A stretch of 38,191 nt of DNA from Enterenecus faecium (GCA_018713215.1 DVFO01000034.1:1-38191); one strand, 5' to 3'; counted from the stretch's first letter, positions 6,481 to 15,838 are shown. Made by a program: numbers and translations. Notes: generated by a model not told the origin, from the letters alone.

Positions 6481-7899
6481 GTGTATCAGCAAAAGCAGAA
6501 GTTACAAAACAGTTTGCTTGTCCTGGTGGATGCCGTGTGCCTGGTGGCTGCGTTCCTCTTCGGCAGCGTGGTGCGGCTGGAGTTTCGCCCTGACCCGGTG
6601 AACCCCACCATGAACGGGGTCATCGCCAACCTGTGGTTGGTGTTGGTGACCTACTTTTGTGTGTATGTATTTTTCAATGCCAACCAGGACTTTAGCCGCC
6701 GGGACGGCTATGAAGAGCTGGTATATGTGGTCAAAGTCAGTGCGTTTGTGGCGGGCGTCATTGCACTGGTTTTCTTTGCCGCTCACAAGCTGGAGTACCT
6801 GACCCGTACCGTGTGGGCGGTGACGGTGCTCAGCAACCTGGTGCTGATGTACACCAGTCACATGCTGGTCAAGAAAGTGGCCAAAAAGCGCCGGGCCATG
6901 GCGGAAAAGGAACACATGTACCTGGTGACCACCCAGAGTCGGGTGACCTACATCCTCTCCCAGCTCAAGCACGAGGAGGTGCTGGAGCGGTACACCCTGC
7001 GCATTGCCATTGTGGACCAGGACATGCGGGGCATGACCATCGGGGGCTATCCCGTGGTGGCCACCCTGGAGGACATGATGGAGGACCCCCGCCGGGAGGT
7101 GGTGGATGTGGCCTACATCAACGTGCCCTATGACACCGGGAAGTCCCTCCAGGAGTACATTGACGGCTTCGAGGAGATGGGCATTCCCGTCCAGCTCAAC
7201 ATCAACATGCTGGAGGGCAAGGAGGGCTACAGCCGCTGCATCGACATGGTGGGCAACATGCCGGTGGTCAGCTTTGCCCCCCGGTTCTTTGACTACAACA
7301 AGCTGGTGATGAAGCGGGCCATTGATATCATTGGCGCCCTGGTGGGACTTCTCATCACCGCTGTGGTGAGCATCTTCGTGGTCCCCGCCATCAAACTGGA
7401 GTCCAAAGGCCCCGCCCTGTTCCGCCAGAAGCGGGTGGGCAAGAATGGCCGCTACTTCTATATCTATAAGTTCCGCTCCATGTCGGCGGATGCCGAGGCC
7501 CGCAAGGCGGACCTGATGGAGCAAAACGAGATGAAGGGCCAGATGTTCAAGATGACCAACGACCCCCGGGTGACCAAGGTGGGCAAGTTCATCCGTGCCA
7601 CCAGCATCGATGAGCTGCCCCAGTTCTGGAACATCCTCAAGGGGGAGATGAGCCTGGTGGGCACCCGTCCCCCCACGGTGGAGGAGTTCAAGCAGTACGA
7701 GCCCCGGCACAAGCGCCGCCTGAGCATGAAGCCCGGCCTCACCGGCCTGTGGCAGGTCAGCGGCCGCAGCGACATCGAGGACTTTGAGGAAGTGGTGCGC
7801 CTGGACGTGGCGTACATTGACAATTGGAATCTCCAGCTGGATGCGAAAATCCTGCTCAAGACCCTGGTGGTCATTTTCAAAAAGGTGGGAGCCCGATAA
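6481..7899 (+). CDS. Polyprenyl-phosphate hexose-1-phosphate transferase (glycan-initiating), copy 2
   Basis: Same reaction and domain plan as copy 1: N-terminal membrane segments (residues 10-130), a middle domain, then a C-terminal sugar-transferase domain from about 275 (KRAIDIIGALVGLLITAV, FRQKRVGKNGRYFYIYKFRSM split around a conserved Gly-Arg, SLVGTRPPTVEEF, LTGLWQVSGRSD). It has 472 residues and ends KKVGAR. The two copies differ in sequence, so they probably use different nucleotide sugars or feed different glycans. Translation starts at GTG (6481) with GGGAGG upstream. It is first in the long rightward operon, so its product is probably the initiating step for the glycan made by the following genes. 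Confidence 0.92.
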   Translation: MYQQKQKLQNSLLVLVDAVCLVAAFLFGSVVRLEFRPDPVNPTMNGVIANLWLVLVTYFCVYVFFNANQDFSRRDGYEELVYVVKVSAFVAGVIALVFFAAHKLEYLTRTVWAVTVLSNLVLMYTSHMLVKKVAKKRRAMAEKEHMYLVTTQSRVTYILSQLKHEEVLERYTLRIAIVDQDMRGMTIGGYPVVATLEDMMEDPRREVVDVAYINVPYDTGKSLQEYIDGFEEMGIPVQLNINMLEGKEGYSRCIDMVGNMPVVSFAPRFFDYNKLVMKRAIDIIGALVGLLITAVVSIFVVPAIKLESKGPALFRQKRVGKNGRYFYIYKFRSMSADAEARKADLMEQNEMKGQMFKMTNDPRVTKVGKFIRATSIDELPQFWNILKGEMSLVGTRPPTVEEFKQYEPRHKRRLSMKPGLTGLWQVSGRSDIEDFEEVVRLDVAYIDNWNLQLDAKILLKTLVVIFKKVGAR

Positions 7900-7943
7900 G
7901 CCCCCCACCCAAGCTGTTGTATCAAAAATAGGAGTGAATGAAA

Positions 7944-9044
7944 ATGAAACAGTATGATTACATCCTGGTGGGCGCCGGCCTGTTCTCCGGCGTCATCAAC
8001 TACCTGGCCCGTCAGCAGGGCAAGAAGTGCCTGGTGGTGGAGCGTCGGGACCACATGGGCGGCAACGTGTACTGTGAGGATGTGGAGGGCATCCACGTCC
8101 ACAAGTACGGCGCCCACATCTTCCACACCAGCAACAAGAAGGTGTGGAAGTTTGTCAACGATTTGGTGGAGTTCAACCGCTACACCAACTCTCCCATCGC
8201 CAACTATAAGGGCGAGATCTACAACATGCCCTTTAACATGAACACCTTCAGCAAGATGTGGGGTGTGCGCACTCCGCAGGAGGCCAAGGCCAAGATCGAC
8301 GAGCAGCGCGCTGTCATCCAGGGCGAGCCCCGCAACCTGGAGGAGCAGGCCATCAGCCTGGTGGGCACCGACATCTATCAGAAGCTGGTGAAGGGCTACA
8401 CCGAGAAGCAGTGGGGCCGGGACTGCAAGGACCTGCCCAGCTTCATCATCAAGCGTCTGCCCGTGCGCTTCACCTATGACAACAACTACTTCAACGACGC
8501 CTACCAGGGCATCCCCATGGGGGGCTACAACGTGCTGGTGGACAAGCTCTTTGAGGGGGCCGACGTGGAGCTGGGGGTGGACTTCCTGGCAAACCGGGAA
8601 AAGTACGAGGCCCTGGGCGACACCATCATCTACACCGGCGCCATCGATGCCTACTATGACTACTGCTTCGGCAAGCTGGAGTACCGCACCGTCCGCTTCG
8701 AGACCGAGGTGCTGGACACCGACAACTATCAGGGCGTGGCCGTGGTCAACTACACCGACCGGGAGACCCCCTACACCCGGGTCATCGAGCACAAGCACTT
8801 TGAGTTCGGCACCCAGCCCAAGACTGTCATCTCCAAGGAGTACTCCACCGACTGGCAGGAGGGCATGGAGCCCTACTACCCCGTCAACGACCAGCGCAAC
8901 CAGGCCCTCTATCAACAGTATGCCCAGAAGGCGGCCCAGGAGTCCAATGTCATCTTCGGCGGACGTCTGGGCGAGTACAAGTACTATGACATGGACAAGG
9001 TCATCGAGTCCGCCATGAACCTGTGGGAGCGGATTCAGGGATGA
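7944..9044 (+). CDS. glf: UDP-galactopyranose mutase
   Basis: Cytoplasmic flavoenzyme that interconverts UDP-galactopyranose and UDP-galactofuranose. It has 366 residues, the usual bacterial Glf length. The FAD motif GAGLFSGVINYLA lies near residue 9. The family signatures RRDHMGGNVYCE and YGAHIFHT follow, then the active-site loop region (YTEKQWGRD, LPVRFTYDNNYF). The ATG at 7944 is chosen because AGGAG lies 9 bases upstream; the ATG two codons earlier is only 3 bases from it. Its last four bases overlap the next start. Its presence predicts galactofuranose in the surface glycan, and a likely user is the transferase at 11992-13047. Confidence 0.96.
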   Translation: MKQYDYILVGAGLFSGVINYLARQQGKKCLVVERRDHMGGNVYCEDVEGIHVHKYGAHIFHTSNKKVWKFVNDLVEFNRYTNSPIANYKGEIYNMPFNMNTFSKMWGVRTPQEAKAKIDEQRAVIQGEPRNLEEQAISLVGTDIYQKLVKGYTEKQWGRDCKDLPSFIIKRLPVRFTYDNNYFNDAYQGIPMGGYNVLVDKLFEGADVELGVDFLANREKYEALGDTIIYTGAIDAYYDYCFGKLEYRTVRFETEVLDTDNYQGVAVVNYTDRETPYTRVIEHKHFEFGTQPKTVISKEYSTDWQEGMEPYYPVNDQRNQALYQQYAQKAAQESNVIFGGRLGEYKYYDMDKVIESAMNLWERIQG

Positions 9045-9814
9045 CGTGCACCATTGTCGTAGCGACCCATAAACCCTACCGTATGCCCTCCGACCCCTGC
9101 TACCTGCCCCTCCATGTGGGCAGGGCGGGGAAGGAGGATATCGGCTTTTCGGGGGATGATACGGGGGAGAATATCTCCCAGAAAAATCCATTTTACTGTG
9201 AACTAACAGGCCTTTACTGGCTTTGGCGCAACGTGGATTCCGACTATAAGGGGTTGGTGCATTACCGCCGCCACTTCGGGGGAAGCGGGAAAAGCAAAGA
9301 CCCCTGGGAACGCATCCTCACCCAGGGGGAGCTGGAGGCCCTTTTGAAGGGCCAGGACGTGCTCCTGCCCCGCAAGCGCCGCTATTATATTGAGAGCCTC
9401 TACTCCCACTACGCCCACACCCACTATGGGGAACACCTGGATGTGACCCGGGAGATCATCGAGGCCCAGTGCCCCCAGTACCTGCCAGCCTTTGACCGGG
9501 TGATGCGCCGGACCTGGGGACACATGTTCAACATGTTTGTGATGAAGGGGGAGAAGTGCGACGCCTACTGCGCCTGGCTCTTCCCCATTTTGGAGCAGCT
9601 GGAGGGCCGGGTGGACTACCGGAGCCTGGACCCCTTCCAGGCCCGCCTCTTTGGACGGGTCAGCGAGTTGCTGCTGGACGTGTGGCTGGAGACCAACGGG
9701 TACGCCTACCAGGAGCTGCCCCTGGTGTCCACCGAGCCGGTGAACTGGTGGAAGAAGGGGGCCTCCTTTTTGAAGGCCAAGTTCTCCGGCAAGAAGTACG
9801 GCTCCAGTTTTTGA
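9041..9814 (+). CDS. DUF4422 family glycosyltransferase, copy 1
   Basis: A 257-residue protein with the DUF4422 core: VATHKPYRMP at the N-terminus, DDTGENISQKNPFYCEL near residue 35 and a LVHYRRHF motif near 70. Members occur in capsule and LOS loci and are thought to be sugar transferases, often for galactose. It has no membrane segment. The ATG at 9041 overlaps the glf stop in an ATGA, which indicates translational coupling. A paralogue lies at 15839-16687. Donor and acceptor are unknown. Confidence 0.88.
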   Translation: MTCTIVVATHKPYRMPSDPCYLPLHVGRAGKEDIGFSGDDTGENISQKNPFYCELTGLYWLWRNVDSDYKGLVHYRRHFGGSGKSKDPWERILTQGELEALLKGQDVLLPRKRRYYIESLYSHYAHTHYGEHLDVTREIIEAQCPQYLPAFDRVMRRTWGHMFNMFVMKGEKCDAYCAWLFPILEQLEGRVDYRSLDPFQARLFGRVSELLLDVWLETNGYAYQELPLVSTEPVNWWKKGASFLKAKFSGKKYGSSF

Positions 9815-9838
9815 GACGTTGGAATAGGTGAAATTGGA

Positions 9839-10879
9839 ATGGAAGAGGAAAAGATAACCGTCAGTGTGGTGGTACCTGTGTACCAGACGCCCCTGGAGCT
9901 GCTGCGCCGCTGCCTGGACAGCCTGGAGGCCCAGACCCTGGAGGGGGTGGAGGTGCTGCTGGCCTTTGACGAGCCGGCGGACGGGTACCGGGACACCGTG
10001 GCCCCCTACGCCCAGCGCATGGCCCTGCGGGTGCTGGAACTGCCCCACGGGGGTGTGTCGGCGGCCCGGAATGCGGGCATCCGCCACGCCCAAGGGGAGT
10101 GGATCTCCTTTGTAGATGCCGACGACTGGATTGACCCGGAGATGCTGGCCCGACAGGTCCAGGAGGGAGAGGCCAGGGGCGTGGATATCATCATGACCGA
10201 GCACGTCATGGAGTACGGCGCCAGCTCCCAGCCCCGCGGCTATCAGAGTCAGGCCATGCTCTTTGCGGGGGAGGACAAGCGCCGCTTTGAGTGCGACGTA
10301 CTCAAGCCCCAGACGGGAGCGGGGTTTGTCACCGCCAAGCTGCTGCGCCGGGCGCTGCTCATGGAGAGAGCGATTTTCTTCCGGGAGGAGCTGTCGGCGG
10401 CAGAGGACGCGGAATTCATGTTCCGGGCTGCTTGCGCCGCCCAGTGCATTGCCTACCTGCCCTTGCCCATGTACCACTACTGGTTCAATGCCGGTTCCGC
10501 AGTGCGCCGTTACCGCTCCGACTACGCCCAGCGGTACATCCGCTCCATGGAGGCCATCCGGGCGGACCTGGACCAGATGGGGGACCGGGAGTACTGCCGG
10601 GACGCCTACCACAGCTGTGTGCTCTACCACCTGCTGCTCATCGCCGTCAACGACTCCTTCCACCCGGACAACGGACTGGGGGGACGGGCCCAGCGGAAGG
10701 CGTTTCGGGACCTGGTGCGCACCCCGCTGTTTGCCCAGTCCCTGGAGCACGTGCACCTGGGAGACTTCTCCACCACTCGGAAGGTGACGTTGCTGTGCGT
10801 GAAGCTCCGGTTTTACTACGGGGTGTATCTCATTGCCAAGGTGCGGCACTGGCAGTTTCGGAAATTTGCAGGACAGTAA
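9839..10879 (+). CDS. Glycosyltransferase family 2 with an altered nucleotide-binding motif
   Basis: A 346-residue GT-A enzyme. SVVVPVYQTPLELLRRCLDS opens the fold at residue 8. GVSAARNAGIRHAQGEWISF and the metal-binding VDADDWIDP (near 95) are standard. The usual VDDGS that contacts the uracil and ribose is replaced by LLAFDEPADG (near residue 40), so its donor pocket probably differs from that of its neighbours. AGGTGA lies 8 bases before the ATG. It lies 24 bases after the DUF4422 gene and 9 bases before the next GT4. Confidence 0.9.
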   Translation: MEEEKITVSVVVPVYQTPLELLRRCLDSLEAQTLEGVEVLLAFDEPADGYRDTVAPYAQRMALRVLELPHGGVSAARNAGIRHAQGEWISFVDADDWIDPEMLARQVQEGEARGVDIIMTEHVMEYGASSQPRGYQSQAMLFAGEDKRRFECDVLKPQTGAGFVTAKLLRRALLMERAIFFREELSAAEDAEFMFRAACAAQCIAYLPLPMYHYWFNAGSAVRRYRSDYAQRYIRSMEAIRADLDQMGDREYCRDAYHSCVLYHLLLIAVNDSFHPDNGLGGRAQRKAFRDLVRTPLFAQSLEHVHLGDFSTTRKVTLLCVKLRFYYGVYLIAKVRHWQFRKFAGQ

Positions 10880-10888
10880 GGAAGAAGC

Positions 10889-11995
10889 ATGAAAAACGTA
10901 TTGGTATTTGGAATGACGGAAAACCCCGGCGGGGTGGAGAGCGTCATTATGAACTATTACCGGGCCATGGACCGCAGCCGGGTGCAGCTGGATTTTTTGT
11001 GCAACTCGGACACCGTGGCCTATGAGGAGGAGATTTTGGCCTTGGGCGGCAGAGTCTACAAGATTCCCGCCCGGCGGGACGGACGGCGGGCCTTCCACCA
11101 GGCCCTGGACGCCTTTATGGCCCAGCACGCCCGGGAGTACTGCGCCATCTGGGTCAACGTGTGCAGCCTGGCCAACATCGACTATTTAAAAGCGGCCAAG
11201 AAATATGGCATCCCCAAGCGCATCATTCACTGCCACAACGCCGCCAACGGGGACAGCTTCCTGCGGGGACTGCTCCACCGATACAATCGGCGGATGGTGC
11301 GGGGCGTGGCCACCGACTTCTGGTCCTGCTCTGACGGGGCCTGCCCCTGGTTTTACGGGGCTGAGGCGGGGAAGCTGCCCCACTATCAGCTCATCACCAA
11401 CGCCATTGACCCCGCAAAGTTTACCCCAGACCCCCAGGTGCGGCAGGAATACCGCCGCCAGCTGGGGTGTGAGGACGCCCTGGTGGTGGGACACGTGGGG
11501 CGGTTCCACTTTCAAAAAAACCAGAGCTTTCTCCTGGACGTGGTCTCGGAACTGGCCCGCATGGGCCAGCCGGTGAAGGCGCTGCTGGTGGGCCAGGGGG
11601 AGGACCTGGAGCCCATGCGTGAGAAGGCCCGCGCTCTGGGGCTGGAGGGCCAGGTGGAATTTTTGGGGGTGCGGTCCGATACCGCCCAGCTCTACCAGGC
11701 CATGGACGTGTTTGTCTTCCCCTCCCAATTTGAGGGGCTGCCCATGGCCCTGCTGGAGGCCCAGGCCAACGGCCTGCCCTGTGTGGTGTCCGACGCCATT
11801 GTGCCGGAGATTCAGGTCAACCCCAACCTGTACCGCCTCTCCCTCCAGGATAGCCCCAAGCAGTGGGCGGAGTGTGTGGTACACAAAGCCCTCAAGGCGG
11901 GGCGGGTGGACCAGGCTCAGTTTGCCCACTCCCCCTATGACATCAACAGCCAGGTGCAGCGTCTGCAAGCGCTGCTGACAGAGGAGGCACTATGA
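10889..11995 (+). CDS. Glycosyltransferase family 4 (EpsF-like)
   Basis: A 368-residue GT-B enzyme. The N-terminal MTENPGGVESVIMNYYRAMD is the EpsF-like acceptor-domain opening. The donor domain has VGHVGRFHFQKNQSFLLD (near 195) and the EX7E motif in EGLPMALLEAQANGLP (near 290). AAGGAAG lies just before the ATG. Its stop overlaps the next start (ATGA at 11992-11995). It probably adds an internal sugar of the repeat unit; specificity unknown. Confidence 0.92.
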   Translation: MKNVLVFGMTENPGGVESVIMNYYRAMDRSRVQLDFLCNSDTVAYEEEILALGGRVYKIPARRDGRRAFHQALDAFMAQHAREYCAIWVNVCSLANIDYLKAAKKYGIPKRIIHCHNAANGDSFLRGLLHRYNRRMVRGVATDFWSCSDGACPWFYGAEAGKLPHYQLITNAIDPAKFTPDPQVRQEYRRQLGCEDALVVGHVGRFHFQKNQSFLLDVVSELARMGQPVKALLVGQGEDLEPMREKARALGLEGQVEFLGVRSDTAQLYQAMDVFVFPSQFEGLPMALLEAQANGLPCVVSDAIVPEIQVNPNLYRLSLQDSPKQWAECVVHKALKAGRVDQAQFAHSPYDINSQVQRLQALLTEEAL

Positions 11996-13047
11996 AGCAA
12001 TTCTGCATTGTGGAGCGGGACTCCCACGAGTTCCACGCAGGCTCCAAGGCCCGCAACGATGTGGGAGAGATTCTCACCGCCCAGGGGTGGACGGCTCTGC
12101 CCGTCCACCGCAGCCAGGGCAAGGGCACCCCGGACAAGCTGAAAATGGCGGCGGTGACCTGGATGGACTGGCGGGGAGTGGCCAAGCAGCTGTCCCCCGG
12201 GGACACCCTGCTGGTGCAGTACCCCCTGGATATGTACCCCAAGGTCAGCCGTCTGGCCATCCCCTTTTTGCGGGGAATGAAGGAAAAGGGCGTGCAGCTC
12301 ATTTTCCTCATCCACGACCTGGACAGCCTGCGGGGCGTGGAGGGCAACGGAGAGCGGCAGTTCTTAGAACTGGGAGACTTGCTCATCGCCCACAACCAGG
12401 AGATGACGGAATACTTATGCGAGCGGGGGTACGGGGACAAGGCCATCCGCACCCTGGACCTCTTTGATTACCTTTTGGAGGAAGAGCCTACCGCCTGCAA
12501 CACCCAGGACCCCTGGGAGGTGGTGGTGGCGGGCAATCTCCGGCCGGACAAGGCGGGGTATGTCTACCGCCTGGGCCAGCTGGACTCCAAGGTCCGCTTC
12601 CGCCTCTACGGCCCCAACTATCAGGAGGGGGTGCCCCAAGTGGGGGTGAAGTACTGCGGCCAGTTCCCCCCCGAGCAGCTGCCCCAGACCCTGCGGGGCG
12701 GCTTCGGCCTGGTGTGGGACGGCGATCGGCTGGACTGTTGTGACGGAGTGTACGGCACCTATTTGAAGTACAACAACCCCCACAAGGCATCCCTCTATCT
12801 GGCCTGTGGCATCCCGGTGATGGTGTGGGACCAGTCCGCCCTGGCCGACTACGTGGTGGAGCACCATTTGGGTATTGCGGTGGGCAGCCTGGAAGAGCTG
12901 CCCCGGCGGCTGCAGCACATGAGCCGGGAGGAGTACCAGACCCTGTGCCAGGGGGCCCGGGAGATGGGCGCCCGGCTGCGCCGGGGCGCCATGCTGGGCC
13001 GGGTGCTCCGGGCCTATGAATCATCCAAGGACGAGGTGACAGAATGA
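11992..13047 (+). CDS. Probable galactofuranosyltransferase (Gtf3/WbbI-like GT-B)
   Basis: A 351-residue protein resembling the bacterial beta-1,6-galactofuranosyltransferase/Gtf3-like group. It has GSKARNDVGEIL near residue 18, LLVQYPLDMYP near 70, VQLIFLIHDLDSLRG near 100, the phosphate-binding region VVAGNLRPDKAGYV near 180 and LKYNNPHKASLYLACGIPV near 260. This group often sits beside glf, as here. I infer use of UDP-galactofuranose from the family resemblance and the glf in the same operon. It could be another GT-B of that group. ATGA overlaps link it to both neighbours. Confidence 0.8.
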   Translation: MKQFCIVERDSHEFHAGSKARNDVGEILTAQGWTALPVHRSQGKGTPDKLKMAAVTWMDWRGVAKQLSPGDTLLVQYPLDMYPKVSRLAIPFLRGMKEKGVQLIFLIHDLDSLRGVEGNGERQFLELGDLLIAHNQEMTEYLCERGYGDKAIRTLDLFDYLLEEEPTACNTQDPWEVVVAGNLRPDKAGYVYRLGQLDSKVRFRLYGPNYQEGVPQVGVKYCGQFPPEQLPQTLRGGFGLVWDGDRLDCCDGVYGTYLKYNNPHKASLYLACGIPVMVWDQSALADYVVEHHLGIAVGSLEELPRRLQHMSREEYQTLCQGAREMGARLRRGAMLGRVLRAYESSKDEVTE

Positions 13048-14279
13048 AACGCCACGATGGACTGCGCCAATGCCTTTTCTGGTGCGCTTTTCTCCTCTAT
13101 TTGGTGGCCACCACCCTGCAATTTACCATGGCCACCGAGGTGGGTATGGTGGGCAAGATATTGACCCTGGCCCGCTACCTCTCCTTTGGGCTGGCCGGGT
13201 TGAAAATCCTGTGGGATTGGGCGTTGCTGGGCCTGAAAAAGGAGGGGCCGTGGTCCCTGACCCGGGGGGCGGTGGGCTGCGCCTTGAAATACATCCTGCT
13301 GGCAGGGATTGTGCTGCTGGCGGTGGTGACCTCCAAGGATACCTTGCCCCTGTTTGTGCTGGTGCTGCTGCTGGCCTCCAAAGGGGTGGAAGTGGACGAC
13401 ATCTTTGGGATCGCCCTGCCTGTGCAGGTGCTGGTGCTGGCGTTTGTCTTCTTTCTCACCCTGGATGGGACCCTCCCCGACCTGACGTACCTGCGGGAGG
13501 ACGCCACCGTGCGCCACTCCCTGGGCTTTACCTATCCCACCGTGGTGATGACCTACTTTTTTTTCATCCTGGTGTGGGCCATGTGGCGGTGCAGAAAGGG
13601 CATCTCAGTGGGCTCCGGAGTGGCGCTGTTGACGGTCACCGTGGGCCTTTACTACCTCACCGACGCCCGCAACGGCTTTTTGCTCTCCTGTGTGGTGATT
13701 CTGGTGGAGATGGTGCTGGGCCAGCGGTCCCGTTGGGAGGGCTTGGCCCGCCGTCTGAGTGAGCAGCGCTGGTGCCGGGTGTTGTGCCGGGTGGTGCGGT
13801 TTGGCTATGAATACTGCGCCGTGCTCCTGTGTGTTTTGTTGGCGGGGCTGTGCTGGCTCTATCCCGCCCAACCGGCAGCGATGCTCAACCGTCTGCTCTC
13901 GGACCGCATTCGCCTCACCGCCCAGGCGGCTGCCAACTACGGCATCCACCTGTTGGGCAACTCCATCCAGTGGGTGGGCTACGGCGGAGATGTGGATTGG
14001 GCGACCATTGGAGAGCGGTACAACTTTGTGGACTGCTCCTACTCCCTGACCCTGTTCAACTACGGCGTGATCTTCTCTGCCCTGGTCCTGGTGGGGCTGG
14101 TGCTGCTGGGCAAGCGGCTGTACAAACAGGGCAATTGGAACCACTGCTTCCTCTATCTCATGGTGTTGGGATGCTGCTTTATTGAGCCTCGGCTGCTGGA
14201 AGTGCACCTGAACCTGGTGCTCTTTGCCGCCGCACCCATCCTGTACACCTGTCCCAAGTGGCTGGAAGGCAGGAAGTGA
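13044..14279 (+). CDS. O-antigen/EPS polymerase-like membrane protein (Wzy-like)
   Basis: A 411-residue, very hydrophobic protein with about ten predicted membrane helices and a large outward loop (LSDRIRLTAQAAANYGIHLLGN, split across Ala-Ala, near 290). This topology is typical of Wzy polymerases, which join lipid-linked repeat units on the outer face of the membrane. Wzy proteins share little sequence, so the call rests on topology, position directly before the flippase, and the surrounding transferases. The ATGA at 13044 overlaps the preceding stop. Confidence 0.8.
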   Translation: MKRHDGLRQCLFWCAFLLYLVATTLQFTMATEVGMVGKILTLARYLSFGLAGLKILWDWALLGLKKEGPWSLTRGAVGCALKYILLAGIVLLAVVTSKDTLPLFVLVLLLASKGVEVDDIFGIALPVQVLVLAFVFFLTLDGTLPDLTYLREDATVRHSLGFTYPTVVMTYFFFILVWAMWRCRKGISVGSGVALLTVTVGLYYLTDARNGFLLSCVVILVEMVLGQRSRWEGLARRLSEQRWCRVLCRVVRFGYEYCAVLLCVLLAGLCWLYPAQPAAMLNRLLSDRIRLTAQAAANYGIHLLGNSIQWVGYGGDVDWATIGERYNFVDCSYSLTLFNYGVIFSALVLVGLVLLGKRLYKQGNWNHCFLYLMVLGCCFIEPRLLEVHLNLVLFAAAPILYTCPKWLEGRK

Positions 14280-14281
14280 CC

Positions 14282-15745
14282 ATGGCCAAGATTCAGTCGG
14301 TAAAATTCAATTTCGTCATGAACAGCATCCTCACCATGTCTGCCATGATCTTCCCCATTATCACCTACCCCTATGTGACCGGGATTTTGGGGCCTCAGGG
14401 GATTGGCACGGTGTCCTTTGCCAACTCGGTGGTGACCTACTTCTCCATGTTTGCCCAGCTGGGCATTCCCACCTATGGCATCCGGGCCTGCGCCAAGGTG
14501 CGGGACAACCGGGAAGCGTTGTCCAGAGTCACCCAGGAGATCTTGCTCATCAACCTGGTGACCTGCGTGGTGTCCTATGTGCTGTTCTTTATCTCCCTCC
14601 AGGCCATCCCTCAGCTCCGGGAGGAGAAGGGGCTCTACCTGGTGATGAGCTCCATGATTCTGTTCAACTCCATCGGGGCAGAGTGGCTGTACAAGGGCCT
14701 GGAGCAGTACCGCTATATCACCCTGAGGTCGGTGCTCTTTAAGTTCATCGCCCTGGTGGGGATGTTCTTCCTTATCCACCAGGAGGGGGACTATGTGATC
14801 TACGGCGGCATCACCATTTTTGCCTCCGTGGGGTCCAACCTCTTAAACCTCATCAACCTCAAGTGGCTGGTGGATGTGCGCCCCATGGGGCACTACAACT
14901 TCCGCCGCCACCTGCGGCCCATCTTCGTGTTCTTCGCTATGTCCATCGCCACCACGGTGTACACCAACATGGACAACGTGATGCTGGGCTTCCTCCGTGG
15001 CACCACCGAGAACGGCTACTATGATGCCGCGGTGAAGATCAAGAACATCCTGGTCAGCGTGGTGGCCTCCCTGGGTACTGTGCTGCTGCCCCGAGTGTCC
15101 TACTACGTGGAGCGGGGGGAGAAGGAGGCTTTTGCCCAGGCCACTCAGAAGGCCCTGCGGTTTGTCTTCCTGCTGGCCATGCCTCTGTGCCTCTACTTCA
15201 TCCTCTTTGCCCGGCCCTCCATCTACCTGCTGTCGGGCAAGGCCTTTGAGGCCTCCATTTTGCCCATGCAGCTGATCATGCCCACTCTGGTGTTCATCGG
15301 CCTGACTAACATTATGGGCATTCAGATTCTGGTGCCCACCGGGCGGGAGAAACAGGTGCTGTTCTCCGAGATTGTGGGGGCTGTGGTGAATGTGGTGGCC
15401 AACTCCCTGCTGATTCCCCAGATGGGGGCGGCCGGAGCGGCCATCGGCACGGTGCTGGCCGAGCTGGCGGTGCTGGTGGTGCAGATCGTCGCCCTGGGCC
15501 GGGAAATTCTCCCCGCTCTGGCGAAGCTGCCCTATCTCAGGGTATGGATGGCCCTGAGCGCTGCGGCGGCCTCGACGGGGTGGCTGTTGGGCAGTTCCCT
15601 CCACCCCCTCGTGGTACTGGTGGCTTCGTCGGTGCTGTTTTTCGCCTCCTATGGGGTACTCCTGCTGCTGTTGGGAGAGCCTATGGTGCGGGAGATCTGG
15701 TCCCAGATGTGGGAAAAGACCGTGGGAAAAGTGTTGAAAAAGTAA
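14282..15745 (+). CDS. Lipid-linked oligosaccharide flippase (Wzx-like, MOP superfamily)
   Basis: A 487-residue protein with 12 or more membrane helices. The N-terminus (KFNFVMNSILTMSAMIFPIITYPYV split before Pro) and FANSVVTYFSMFAQLGIP are typical of polysaccharide flippases of Firmicutes. It would move undecaprenyl-linked repeat units across the membrane for the Wzy-like protein encoded just upstream. The ATG at 14282 is chosen because AGGAAG lies 8 bases upstream; an earlier in-frame ATG overlaps the wzy end. Its stop codon lies inside the promoter at 15734-15762. Confidence 0.92.
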   Translation: MAKIQSVKFNFVMNSILTMSAMIFPIITYPYVTGILGPQGIGTVSFANSVVTYFSMFAQLGIPTYGIRACAKVRDNREALSRVTQEILLINLVTCVVSYVLFFISLQAIPQLREEKGLYLVMSSMILFNSIGAEWLYKGLEQYRYITLRSVLFKFIALVGMFFLIHQEGDYVIYGGITIFASVGSNLLNLINLKWLVDVRPMGHYNFRRHLRPIFVFFAMSIATTVYTNMDNVMLGFLRGTTENGYYDAAVKIKNILVSVVASLGTVLLPRVSYYVERGEKEAFAQATQKALRFVFLLAMPLCLYFILFARPSIYLLSGKAFEASILPMQLIMPTLVFIGLTNIMGIQILVPTGREKQVLFSEIVGAVVNVVANSLLIPQMGAAGAAIGTVLAELAVLVVQIVALGREILPALAKLPYLRVWMALSAAAASTGWLLGSSLHPLVVLVASSVLFFASYGVLLLLLGEPMVREIWSQMWEKTVGKVLKK

Positions 15746-15762
15746 ATGGAATCTGGTATAAT
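15734..15762 (+). promoter_or_regulatory. Internal sigma-A promoter within the glycan operon
   Basis: TTGAAA (15734-15739), a 17-base spacer and TATAAT (15757-15762): a perfect -10, a five-of-six -35 and ideal spacing. It overlaps the wzx stop. Predicted start near 15769. A hairpin-plus-T-tract follows within 60 bases, so the transcript may be attenuated. Confidence 0.8.
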
Positions 15763-15792
15763 TCGTTGGATAAACACCAGCGAGGACAAAAG

Positions 15793-15825
15793 GAAGCTGG
15801 CGCATCCCGCCAGCTTCTCTTTTTT
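15793..15825 (+). terminator. Intrinsic terminator / attenuator in the leader of the second DUF4422 gene
   Basis: Ten-base perfect arms GAAGCTGGCG (15793-15802) and CGCCAGCTTC (15808-15817) with a 5-base loop, followed by TCTTTTTT. The ribosome-binding site and TTG start lie only 1 to 14 bases beyond. A competing 5-base pairing, CCAGC (15777-15781) with GCTGG (15796-15800), would break the terminator stem and could act as an antiterminator. Confidence 0.85.
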
Positions 15826-15838
15826 GGGAGGGAACCCC

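Noticed and set aside
15746..15838. Longer start (ATG at 15746) for the second DUF4422 gene
   Set aside because: It lies before the predicted transcription start and would translate through the terminator hairpin. The TTG at 15839 has GGGAGG at good spacing and begins the conserved domain.
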